Assembly: GCA_017999235.1 (NCBI GenBank)
Contig: JAGOBN010000262.1
Location: forward strand, 1 to 6,258
Length of the DNA: 6,258 nucleotides
From: Anaerolineales bacterium
GTDB taxonomy: Bacteria; Chloroflexota; Anaerolineae; Anaerolineales; UBA6663
Reading direction: 5' to 3'
The notes below the pieces were generated by a model that was not told where the DNA came from, made no database searches, and saw nothing but the letters and a program-made list of their open reading frames with translations. Both the position numbers and the translations under genes were made by a program. Below are positions 1-6,060 of this stretch, piece after piece (within the stretch, counting starts at the first letter, position 1; every line of letters starts with the position of its first letter).

Positions 1-134
1 CAGCGCGCACCCTGGCAGGGCGCGGAAAGCTCCCGCAGACGGAAGGGCGCCGCCGCCAGCAGGAAGGCTAGCGCCGCCACTAAGAGCCCCAGGACCAAGC
101 GGCCGGCGGGCCGGAGGGCCGGCGCGGCGCTCAT
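1..134 (-). CDS. Partial membrane-anchored protein D (5' end only; probable fourth paralog)
   Basis: The reading frame opens with ATG at 134-132 and stays open to the window edge, giving about 44 residues; the rest lies outside. It begins MSAAPALRPAGRL and continues into a hydrophobic stretch at about residues 13-31 (LVLGLLVAALAFLLAAAPF), followed by RLRELSAPCQGAR. This looks like an arginine-flanked first membrane segment and the start of an extracytoplasmic loop with a cysteine. The start overlaps the stop of gene C as ATGA (134-131), which implies translational coupling. A purine-rich AAAGAGAA lies just upstream. Protein B has the same layout (one helix, then a loop with RCAAPAAC), so I infer D is another member of the array, possibly one that continues into a kinase. 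The small visible part shows no catalytic motif, and the family assignment is inference only. Confidence 0.6.
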   Translation of the reverse strand, partial: MSAAPALRPAGRLVLGLLVAALAFLLAAAPFRLRELSAPCQGAR

Positions 135-1438
135 GACGGATTCTCTTTCAGCCAGAGGGTCACACTCTCCGGCTCCATGGTCGCCTGCACCACGCCGGCC
201 AGCCGGCCGGTGAGCGCGTTCAAGTCGGTCTCGTCCCGCGCGGCGGCGGCGAAATCGGCCAGCACTTGTTGCGCGTCATACTTGCGGCGGAAGAAGCGCC
301 GGTCGATAAAAGCCTGGACGCGGTTGCGGAGCGGCAGGACCAGGCCGGCCACGGCCAGCGTGGACGCCACCGTGATCCATTCCGAGCGCGCCCCACCCAG
401 GGCGCCGACCACGCCCTGCAGCATGATCACCAGCCCCCAGTAGGTCAGCGCCAAGAGCGCCGTCAGGGCGGAATAGACCAGCGTGCGCCGGATGATGACG
501 TCGATGTCCCACAGCCGGTAACGCAGGATGCTGATCCCCAGCGTGACGGGGATCACGCCCAGCAATACGACCTGGAGCGGCATCAGCAGGGCGAATAAGG
601 TCTCCGTGAAGAAGCTGGAGGGAATCAACGCCAGGGCAATCGAGGGCAACAGCAGGAGCAGCACCAGCAGGCCAAAACCCGCCACCAGCCATTTGGATTG
701 CTGGCGTTGGGCCGGCGAGGAAACGCGGCGATAGCGGTAGATCTGCGCCAGAGCCGCCGCCCCCCAGATGAAGGCGAGCGTCAGCGCATAGAGCCATGCC
801 GGCCAGTTCGTCGGGTTGAGAGGCGAGCGGGGCGCCAGGTTCCACAAAACGGTAGTGACCGTCCATAACCCGGTCGGCAGCCAGCCCCAGCGCGGCACCC
901 AGCGCCCGTCGGGGAAGAGAAAGAAGAAAGCCGGCATCAGGGCATACGCCAAGGTCGTCACCAGGCCGCCGAAGACGAAGCCGGCCGGGCTGCCCACCAC
1001 CAGAGCCAGCAGCCAATACGAACTGCCTCCGACCCCAAACGCAATCAGGAAGAGCGAGGCGAACAACCCGAAGCCATCCTCGGATTTGCGCCCAGCCACG
1101 ACGAGTCCCACGGTGATGTAGACCAGCGCCACCAGCCCCTCCAGCGTCAGCGACAGGCCGGCGTATCCCGCGGGCGAGAGCCCCAGCGGCGCCAGGGCCG
1201 CCCGCGCTGCCGCTTCCGTCCCGTACTGCTGAATGTACTGCGCCGAATAGCCCAGCTGCGTCAGCCCGTCGCGAACCTCTTCGGCGGGCGAGAGATAGCG
1301 GGCATACCGCGCCGGCGCCGCCAGCCCAAACGCCGCCAGCGAAAGGCCGGTGAGCACCGCCCACGCGGCGCGGGCGGCCGCCAGCCGGCGGCCGGACAGA
1401 CGGGAGTGGGCGTGGATCTCCCCGGCCAGTGGCCTCAC
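131..1438 (-). CDS. Polytopic membrane sensor-like protein C, kinase-less (paralog of A and B)
   Basis: This 435-residue protein starts at GTG 1438-1436 with GGAAG six bases upstream. No in-frame ATG or GTG precedes it back to the stop of gene B. A first helix at about 23-41 leads into an extracytoplasmic loop (about 42-92) rich in Ala, Tyr and Gln and ending in LGLSPAGYA. About eight more hydrophobic segments follow. Conserved cytoplasmic marks are FPDGRW (175-180), YRR...QRQQSKW (236-250) and RYRLWDIDVIIRRTL (306-320). After the last helix comes RVQAFIDRRFFRRKYDA (about 369-385), then DETDL (98-102 of the C-terminal block, about 402-406), QATMEPESV and WL. In Chloroflexota this tail usually joins a GAF or histidine-kinase domain. 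Here it stops after KENPS, with no H-box or ATPase motifs. The role is inferred to be membrane signal input or an accessory subunit; the ligand is unknown. It resembles A and B along its length, most strongly in the last 130 residues. Confidence 0.9.
   Translation of the reverse strand: MRPLAGEIHAHSRLSGRRLAAARAAWAVLTGLSLAAFGLAAPARYARYLSPAEEVRDGLTQLGYSAQYIQQYGTEAAARAALAPLGLSPAGYAGLSLTLEGLVALVYITVGLVVAGRKSEDGFGLFASLFLIAFGVGGSSYWLLALVVGSPAGFVFGGLVTTLAYALMPAFFFLFPDGRWVPRWGWLPTGLWTVTTVLWNLAPRSPLNPTNWPAWLYALTLAFIWGAAALAQIYRYRRVSSPAQRQQSKWLVAGFGLLVLLLLLPSIALALIPSSFFTETLFALLMPLQVVLLGVIPVTLGISILRYRLWDIDVIIRRTLVYSALTALLALTYWGLVIMLQGVVGALGGARSEWITVASTLAVAGLVLPLRNRVQAFIDRRFFRRKYDAQQVLADFAAAARDETDLNALTGRLAGVVQATMEPESVTLWLKENPS
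165..201 (-). repeat. 37-bp identical block in gene C (copy 1 of 3)
   Basis: Encodes the GVVQATMEPE part of the conserved tail. All 37 bases, including wobble positions, match 1578-1614 and 2858-2894. Confidence 0.95.
282..310 (-). repeat. 29-bp block shared by genes C and A only
   Basis: Encodes the FIDRRFFRRK region. Identical to 2975-3003 in gene A. Gene B differs at several positions here and encodes QRFYRR instead. Confidence 0.9.
357..384 (-). repeat. 28-bp block shared by genes C and B only
   Basis: Encodes the EWITVASTL region of the last membrane segment. Identical to 1770-1797 in gene B. Gene A has several substitutions here and encodes EWVTVASTL. Confidence 0.9.
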
Positions 1439-1482
1439 GGGGTTCTTCCGATCACGGCGCTCATCCGCCGGCCATTCAGCAT
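1435..1482 (-). CDS. Possible 15-codon coupling mini-ORF between B and C
   Basis: ATG at 1482-1480 opens MLNGRRMSAVIGRTP and ends at TGA 1437-1435. That stop overlaps the GTG start of gene C, forming GTGA. The start lies four bases after the TGA of gene B (1489-1487). A strong GGGGAGGG (1498-1491) sits eight bases upstream, inside the end of B. It exactly bridges the only sizeable gap between paralogs and would keep ribosomes moving from B to C. The peptide itself has no recognisable function. It may be a translational-coupling device, a remnant of a recombined gene start, or chance; the strong ribosome site is the main argument for translation. Confidence 0.3.
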   Translation of the reverse strand: MLNGRRMSAVIGRTP

Positions 1483-1486
1483 GGTC

Positions 1487-2785
1487 TCAGCCCTCCCCGG
1501 GCGAATGTCCCAGGTGCGGCCCCGGCCGGCCTGCTTCGGCCAGCCCGGGTCTTTCCGGCCGCAGCCACACCGTCACGCTCTCCGGCTCCATGGTCGCCTG
1601 CACCACGCCGGCCAGCTGGCCGGTGAGCGCGGTTAGGTCGGTTTCATCCCGTGCGGTGGCGGCGAAACTGCTCAGCACGCGCGCCGCATCATACTTGCGG
1701 CGGTAGAAGCGCTGATCAATAAACGCCTGGACCCGGTTGCGCAAGGGCAGAAACAACGCGGCGACCGTGAGCGTGGACGCCACCGTGATCCATTCCGCCT
1801 GCCGGCCGCCGGCCGCCGTGACCAGGCCTTGCAGGCTGATCACCAGGCCGAAGTAAGTCAGCGCCAGCAGCGCGGTCAGCGCCGAATAGATCAGCGTGCG
1901 CCGGAGGATGACGTCGATGTCCCACAGCCGGTGGCGGAGCATGGCCACCAGCATCGCGAAAGCAAAGAAGCCGTAACCGGCCGCGTAAAGCGGCAGGTTA
2001 ATCAAGAGCGCGATCAGGCGCGCCGGCGACGGCTGGGTGAGGGGATAGAACACGGACACCGCCGTGTAGTAGCTGGCCGTAAAGAACGAGGCCGTAATGC
2101 CCAGCAGCACCCATTTGATCTGCTGGCGTTCAATGGGGCCGGACACGCGGAAGTAGCGGTAGGGCATGGCATAGCCGGCGAGGCCGATCCACAACAAGGT
2201 CAACACCGCGAAGAGCGGGGCATACACCGACGTGATCGGGAAGACAGTGGCCAGGGCGGCATACAGGCTGGTGAGGATGAGCACCGGCCAGCGCATCCAC
2301 CGCGGCTCAAACCGGCCGTTCGGAAAAATGAACGGGATCGGCAGGAACAGCGCGCTGCCAATCCCCAACAAGAGGCCTTGAAGCGTGTGGAAGACGGGGC
2401 TGATGCCCTGATTGCCCTCCAAGAGCACCGTCATCAGCGCCCCGGAGATCACCAGCGCGACCCAGTCATTTGACCGGCGCCAGACAATAAGCAGCCCAAC
2501 CGCCGCCAAGCTCAGCCGGGCCGTGATCGAGGCCGCCAGCGAGAGGGGGAGCAGCGGAATGGACAGCCCCAGAGCGGCGGCGATCTCGGCGTCTTCGTGC
2601 GTAATTTGAGTGGCGGCCGGGCAGGCGGCCGGGGCGGCGCAACGCGGCAGCGGTAAGCGCGCGGTGTTAAAGGTGCTGTCGATGAACAACAGGACACAAG
2701 CGGCGGCGAGCACCAGCCAGCCGGCCCGCGCCAGGTAGACCGCCGGCCCGCGCAAGGCGGTGGGTGAACTGGCGGCCGGCGTCAT
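1487..2785 (-). CDS. Polytopic membrane sensor-like protein B, kinase-less (paralog of A and C)
   Basis: I place the start at ATG 2785-2783. It overlaps the TGA of gene A as ATGA and has AGGAAA seven bases upstream; an in-frame start 21 codons earlier would run into A's coding end and adds no recognisable sequence. The product is 432 residues. A first helix (about 20-36) is followed by a loop carrying a cysteine pair, C49 and C55 (RCAAPAAC), then LGLS near 72-75 and about eight further membrane segments. Family marks are FPNGRF (154-159), YRYFRV...ERQQIKW (209-225) and HRLWDIDVILRRTLIYS (285-301). The tail has RVQAFIDQRFYRRKYDA (351-367), DETDL (380-384), MEPESV (399-404) and WLRP. It ends in a 22-residue Gly/Pro-rich extension with no kinase or output domain. 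Inferred role: membrane signal perception or a structural subunit with A and C. The function is not established. Confidence 0.9.
   Translation of the reverse strand: MTPAASSPTALRGPAVYLARAGWLVLAAACVLLFIDSTFNTARLPLPRCAAPAACPAATQITHEDAEIAAALGLSIPLLPLSLAASITARLSLAAVGLLIVWRRSNDWVALVISGALMTVLLEGNQGISPVFHTLQGLLLGIGSALFLPIPFIFPNGRFEPRWMRWPVLILTSLYAALATVFPITSVYAPLFAVLTLLWIGLAGYAMPYRYFRVSGPIERQQIKWVLLGITASFFTASYYTAVSVFYPLTQPSPARLIALLINLPLYAAGYGFFAFAMLVAMLRHRLWDIDVILRRTLIYSALTALLALTYFGLVISLQGLVTAAGGRQAEWITVASTLTVAALFLPLRNRVQAFIDQRFYRRKYDAARVLSSFAATARDETDLTALTGQLAGVVQATMEPESVTVWLRPERPGLAEAGRPGPHLGHSPGEG
1491..1498 (-). promoter_or_regulatory. Strong Shine-Dalgarno at the end of gene B
   Basis: On the minus strand this reads GGGGAGGG, eight bases before the ATG at 1482 and about 52 bases before the GTG of gene C. 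The distance suits the 15-codon mini-ORF, not gene C itself, which has its own weaker GGAAG at 1449-1445. Confidence 0.4.
1578..1614 (-). repeat. 37-bp identical block in gene B (copy 2 of 3)
   Basis: Same block as 165-201 and 2858-2894; with the gene A copy the identity extends four more bases (CACG before the block). Confidence 0.95.
1770..1797 (-). repeat. 28-bp block in gene B matching gene C
   Basis: Partner of 357-384 in gene C. Confidence 0.9.
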
Positions 2786-4071
2786 AGCGTGATTTCCTGG
2801 CCGGGCGCAGCGGCCGGCCGCGGCGAGCGGGGCGCGGGCCGCAGCCACACGCCCACGCTCTCCGGCTCCATGGTCGCCTGCACCACGCCGGCCAATTTTT
2901 CGGTGAGCGCGTGCAAATCGGTCTCGTCCCGCGCGGCCAAGGCGAACGCGGCCAGCGTTCGCCCGGCGTCATATTTGCGGCGGAAGAAGCGCCGGTCGAT
3001 AAACGCCTGGACGCGGCCGCGCAGCGGCGCCACCAGGGCCGCGACGGCCAGGGTGGAGGCGACCGTGACCCACTCCGCCCGCGCGCCGCCCAAAGCGCCG
3101 GCCACGCCCTGCAGGATGATGATCAGCCCGAAATACGCCAGCCCGAGCAAGCCGGTGAGGGTGGAATAAATCAACGTGCGGCGGATGATGACGTCGATGT
3201 GATACAGCTGATACTTGAAGACCGCGACCCCGATCCCGGCCGGGTAGGACAGCAGGCCCGCGATCTGGAAAAAGACGGTGATCCACGAAGTGCTGAATTC
3301 CAAGGCGAATAGGACCTGCGAGATCAACAGGGTCATGTAAGGGACGAGCACCAGGCTGGCCAGGAACACGAACCACTTGATCTGCTGGCGCTCTTCGCCG
3401 CGGGCGCGCCGGTAGCGCATGACCTGCGAGAACACCGCGGCCAGAATGCTGGCGGCGGAGATCAGCGAGGTGACGGCAAACCAATCGATCCGCGCCAGGG
3501 CCGGGGGTGCAAACGGGAGCGCCAGCGGGTTGGCCACCACAAGCTGGATCCCGTGGGCAGGGTATAGGTCAATGGTGGCCGTCAGAAAAGTCCTGGCGAG
3601 GCTGCCGGCCGCCAACAGGCCAGCCGCGCCCCAGCCGAGGCGCCGCCAGCCGGCGGAGACGAAGCGGCCGGTGGGGAACCACAGCGGCAGCAAGATGAAC
3701 AATAGGAATCCGGGCACATTGGAGAATAGTCCGTAAAACGCGGCGAAAGCGTCCAGGCCGGCCGGCGGACTGGCCATGACCAAGTAGCCGTACCTCAGCA
3801 CATCGTCCCCCAGGAGAGTCAGCGCCAACAGCGGACCGCCCGCCAGGAGCAGCCAGCTGATGCGGTTCTCGGATTGGTAGGTGGCGATCAAGGCGCCGAG
3901 CAGGCTGTACGCGAAAATGGGCAAGGAATAGGCCAATTCGACAGACGCGGCCTCGGACGTCAGCCCAAACATCAGCGTCAGCAGGGCATCGGCCGCCAGG
4001 ATCAGGCCGGCCCCGGCGCACAGGCCCCAGGCCAGCCAGCGCAGAGGGTGGGGGGAAGCGGCCGGTTGCAT
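2782..4071 (-). CDS. Polytopic membrane sensor-like protein A, kinase-less (first paralog, divergent N-terminus)
   Basis: This 429-residue protein starts at ATG 4071-4069, six bases after the preceding stop, with GAGGT overlapping that stop. About ten hydrophobic segments can be picked out by eye, at roughly 11-35, 45-65, 70-90, 112-132, 145-163, 196-218, 232-256, 262-285, 299-322 and 334-350. Family marks are FPTGRF (132-137), YRRARGEERQQIKW (220-233) and YQLYHIDVIIRRTLIYS (287-303). The tail has RVQAFIDRRFFRRKYDA (353-369), DETDL (382-386), MEPESV (401-406) and WLRP. Unlike B and C, it lacks the 50-residue loop and LGLS motif after helix 1, so its N-terminal half may sense something different or nothing outside the cell. 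The tail ends in a Pro-rich stretch without any kinase domain. The A stop overlaps the B start. Role inferred: membrane sensor or accessory component; biochemical function unknown. Confidence 0.9.
   Translation of the reverse strand: MQPAASPHPLRWLAWGLCAGAGLILAADALLTLMFGLTSEAASVELAYSLPIFAYSLLGALIATYQSENRISWLLLAGGPLLALTLLGDDVLRYGYLVMASPPAGLDAFAAFYGLFSNVPGFLLFILLPLWFPTGRFVSAGWRRLGWGAAGLLAAGSLARTFLTATIDLYPAHGIQLVVANPLALPFAPPALARIDWFAVTSLISAASILAAVFSQVMRYRRARGEERQQIKWFVFLASLVLVPYMTLLISQVLFALEFSTSWITVFFQIAGLLSYPAGIGVAVFKYQLYHIDVIIRRTLIYSTLTGLLGLAYFGLIIILQGVAGALGGARAEWVTVASTLAVAALVAPLRGRVQAFIDRRFFRRKYDAGRTLAAFALAARDETDLHALTEKLAGVVQATMEPESVGVWLRPAPRSPRPAAAPGQEITL
2793..2798 (-). promoter_or_regulatory. 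Shine-Dalgarno that fixes the start of gene B
   Basis: The minus strand reads AGGAAA here, seven bases before ATG 2785, inside the last codons of gene A. Together with the ATGA overlap it decides for the shorter reading of B. Confidence 0.6.
2858..2894 (-). repeat. 37-bp identical block in gene A (copy 3 of 3)
   Basis: Same block as 165-201 and 1578-1614. Just beyond it, gene A diverges (an AT-rich codon run where B and C are GC-rich), so the identity ends sharply. Confidence 0.95.
2975..3003 (-). repeat. 29-bp block in gene A matching gene C
   Basis: Partner of 282-310 in gene C. Confidence 0.9.
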
Positions 4072-4077
4072 GCGACC

Positions 4078-4482
4078 TCACAATCCCTGGAAGACGCCCC
4101 AGATCAGGATCGCCAGCCCCGGCACCGAGAGCAGGGCGGAGACACTGCCCGCGATGAGGCCCGGCGAGCGCGCCTTGAATTCGTCTTGCACGCCCAGCGC
4201 CCAGTTGACCACGGCGGCGAGATCCAGACAGGCGCTGGAAGCGGCCAGCAGGCCGGCGGCCAGCAGTTCCACCTCGGCCGCCAGCGGCGAGAGCGCCACG
4301 GCCCAGATCAGACCGAGCAGCATCAGGCCCTGTTGGAGGCCGGCTTGATGAGCCGTGAGCAGGTAGCGGTGTTCGAGGTTCGGGTTGCGGGCGCGCAGGC
4401 CGGCCAGCACCGCGCCGACCATCAGGCCGAAGGCCAGGTTGAGCACCCCGCCGACCACCAGCACCCGGCTGGCTGTATCCAT
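4078..4482 (-). CDS. Small four-helix membrane protein, possibly HabA / styrene-oxide-isomerase-like
   Basis: This 134-residue protein starts at ATG 4482-4480 behind a perfect GGGAGGTGA, 21 bases after the oxidoreductase stop, and ends six bases before gene A. Four hydrophobic segments are visible at roughly 5-28, 46-66, 70-93 and 112-131. Helix 2 begins HRYLLTAHQAGLQQGLMLLGLIW and helix 3 runs into VVNWALGVQDEFKARSPG. A His followed by Gly-rich spacing in helix 2 and an Asn-Trp late in helix 3 recall hydroxylaminobenzene mutase and styrene oxide isomerase, which bind haem b in the membrane and isomerise small aromatics. The resemblance is from memory and weak, so I give no function. It may instead be an uncharacterised subunit serving the neighbouring membrane proteins or the flavoprotein. 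Confidence 0.85.
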   Translation of the reverse strand: MDTASRVLVVGGVLNLAFGLMVGAVLAGLRARNPNLEHRYLLTAHQAGLQQGLMLLGLIWAVALSPLAAEVELLAAGLLAASSACLDLAAVVNWALGVQDEFKARSPGLIAGSVSALLSVPGLAILIWGVFQGL

Positions 4483-4483
4483 G

Positions 4484-4492
4484 TCACCTCCC
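4484..4492 (-). promoter_or_regulatory. Near-perfect Shine-Dalgarno of the small membrane protein
   Basis: The minus strand reads GGGAGGTGA one base before ATG 4482, with the GGAGG core five bases from the start. It is the strongest ribosome site in the operon, so the small membrane protein is probably made well relative to its neighbours. Confidence 0.75.
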
Positions 4493-4503
4493 GGGTCCGC
4501 GTA

Positions 4504-5982
4504 TCACCCGCTGACGGCCGCGCTCTCAGGCCCGCGTTCCGCGAGCGGCTTCAAACTGCGCCAGCTTTCCGCCACGGGCGTCAGGCCCACCTCCCGCACG
4601 GCCTGCCGCGCGGCCAGGCCTAGGATGGCCGTGAAGGTCGGGTAAGCCAACTCGAGTTCCGCCAGCTGCTCCACGGGCATGCCGGCCGCTAGGGCCGCCG
4701 CCGCGATTTGCACGATCTCCACGGCCTGCTCGCCCACCACGTGCGCGCCCAGGATCTGGCGCGTCCGCCGTGAGACGAGGAGTTTGCAGAAGCCGTCCGG
4801 CCGGCCGTCGATCACGGCCCGGTCCATGTCCGCGTACGGCACCACGGCCGTCACGCAGTCCGGCTCGGCGGCGCGCGCCTGGGCCTCGGTCAGCCCCACG
4901 CTGCCATATTCCGGATCGGTGAAGCCGCCGTGCGGTACGATCCGGTGAGAAGCGCTGCGCGCGGCGCCTCTCATCGCGTTCTCGGCCGCCACGCGGGCCT
5001 CATGGTCCGCGCTCTGCACCAGCATCATGCGCCCGGTGATATCGCCGGCCGCCCAGATATGCGCGGCGCTGGTGCGCAGTTGGTCGTCCACGGCCACATA
5101 GCCGCGCTCGGTCCGCACGCCGGCCGCCTCCAGGCCCAGCCCATCCACGTTGCCCACCCAGCCCACGCTCAGGATCACGGCCTCCACCGCCAGCGGCCGG
5201 AGGCCGTCCGGGTATTTCACCCAGGCCGTCACGCCGGCCGCGCTCGGCTCCAAACGGTCCAGCCCGCCCAGACCGGTGCTGATGTGCAGGCCGCGCGCCT
5301 GAAAGGCGGCCGTCAGGTGCGCGGAGACGGCGGCATCCTCGGCCGGCACCAGGCGCGGCATGACCTCCAGCAGATGCACCTCCGTCCCGAAAGCCGCGAA
5401 GATCGAGGCCAGTTGGCAGCCCGTGGCCGCCGCGCCTACCACAGCCAGCGAGCGCGGCAGGCGCGTCAGCGTCCACACGTCGCTGTGGGTCAGCGCCAGG
5501 TCCGCGCCCGGGAAGGGCAGGCGGCGGGCGTGGCCGCCCGCGCACAGGATGAACTGCGCGGCGGTCAGGGTCTCGCCGTCTGGCAGCGCCAGCGTGTGCG
5601 GGTCCACGAAGCGCGCCGGGCCGGCCTCCGCGCGCACCGTGACGCCGGCCGCGGCCAGGTGCGCCACCAGCTGCTTCTTCTCCTGCAGGCGGTAGATGGT
5701 CTGCTGGGTGCGCGCCAGCAGGGCCGGCAGGTCCACGCCGGTCACGCCGCCGGTCAGCCCGTACTCGGCGAACTGCTCGGCCTCGCGGCGCAGGCGCGCG
5801 GCCTTGGCCAGCACGCGCGTCGGCGCGCAGCCGTCATTGGTGCAGGTGCCGCCCAGCCGGCCGCGCTCCACCAGCGCCACGGACGCGCCCAGTTCGCGGG
5901 CGCGCAGGGCGGCGGTGACACCGGCCGGCCCGCCGCCGATCACGATCAGATCAAAGTGCGTTTCAACAGGAGCAGAGGTCAT
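4504..5982 (-). CDS. FAD-dependent pyridine nucleotide-disulfide oxidoreductase with altered active-site dyad
   Basis: This 492-residue cytoplasmic flavoprotein has the full fold of the Lpd/MerA/SthA superfamily. FAD is bound by GGGPAG (16-21) with E39 at the end of the second strand, and by AAGD (311-314). The redox pair is C47 and C52 in GGTCTNDGCAPTR. The nucleotide domain has GAAATG (183-188) and E206, which favours NADH over NADPH. A C-terminal dimerisation domain covers about 345-470. In dihydrolipoyl dehydrogenase and glutathione reductase a His and a Glu near the C-terminus complete the active site of the partner subunit. Here the corresponding positions are Y447 (in AYPTF) and A452, and the usual Lys after the second Cys is R56. 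Tyr at the His position also occurs, as I recall, in MerA and SthA. There is no N-terminal metal-binding domain and no terminal Cys-Cys as in MerA. Substrate unknown. ATG 5982 is the only usable start, since the frame upstream has no ATG, GTG or TTG, but it lacks a clear Shine-Dalgarno. First gene of the apparent operon. Confidence 0.95.
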   Translation of the reverse strand: MTSAPVETHFDLIVIGGGPAGVTAALRARELGASVALVERGRLGGTCTNDGCAPTRVLAKAARLRREAEQFAEYGLTGGVTGVDLPALLARTQQTIYRLQEKKQLVAHLAAAGVTVRAEAGPARFVDPHTLALPDGETLTAAQFILCAGGHARRLPFPGADLALTHSDVWTLTRLPRSLAVVGAAATGCQLASIFAAFGTEVHLLEVMPRLVPAEDAAVSAHLTAAFQARGLHISTGLGGLDRLEPSAAGVTAWVKYPDGLRPLAVEAVILSVGWVGNVDGLGLEAAGVRTERGYVAVDDQLRTSAAHIWAAGDITGRMMLVQSADHEARVAAENAMRGAARSASHRIVPHGGFTDPEYGSVGLTEAQARAAEPDCVTAVVPYADMDRAVIDGRPDGFCKLLVSRRTRQILGAHVVGEQAVEIVQIAAAALAAGMPVEQLAELELAYPTFTAILGLAARQAVREVGLTPVAESWRSLKPLAERGPESAAVSG

Positions 5983-6011
5983 CGGGATGGTTACTCGGTT
6001 TTCTGTAGGGC

Positions 6012-6024
6012 CGCCTGCCAGGCG
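6012..6024. repeat. 13-bp palindrome in the oxidoreductase leader
   Basis: CGCCTG and CAGGCG flank a single C. It lies about 30 bases before the oxidoreductase start, downstream of the tentative -10, where an operator could block transcription. It has no repeat of the same sequence elsewhere that I noticed, and the high GC makes chance likely. Confidence 0.25.
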
Positions 6025-6060
6025 CCTTGGATGGCGGAGCAGCAGCGCCCGTGTCCGGGC

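Noticed and set aside
276..1364. Minus-strand frame of 362 codons overlapping gene C
   Set aside because: Shifted frame of gene C. It lacks the conserved family motifs, which all lie in the C frame.
2786..2848. Longer start for gene B, 21 codons upstream
   Set aside because: It would overlap the conserved tail-coding end of A, and the ATGA overlap with AGGAAA upstream favours 2785.
165..2894. CRISPR-like array from the repeated 37-bp block
   Set aside because: Copies are about 1.3-1.4 kb apart and lie in frame inside homologous coding regions; they are paralog identity, not spacer-separated repeats.
3874..4623. Plus-strand open frame of 249 codons opposite A and the small membrane protein
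   Set aside because: Same low-complexity Gln/Arg/His composition, no domain, and it crosses three well-supported minus-strand gene ends.
4504..5982. Naming the oxidoreductase lpdA or merA
   Set aside because: The Lpd His/Glu dyad is replaced by Tyr and Ala. The MerA N-terminal GMTC domain and C-terminal Cys pair are absent.
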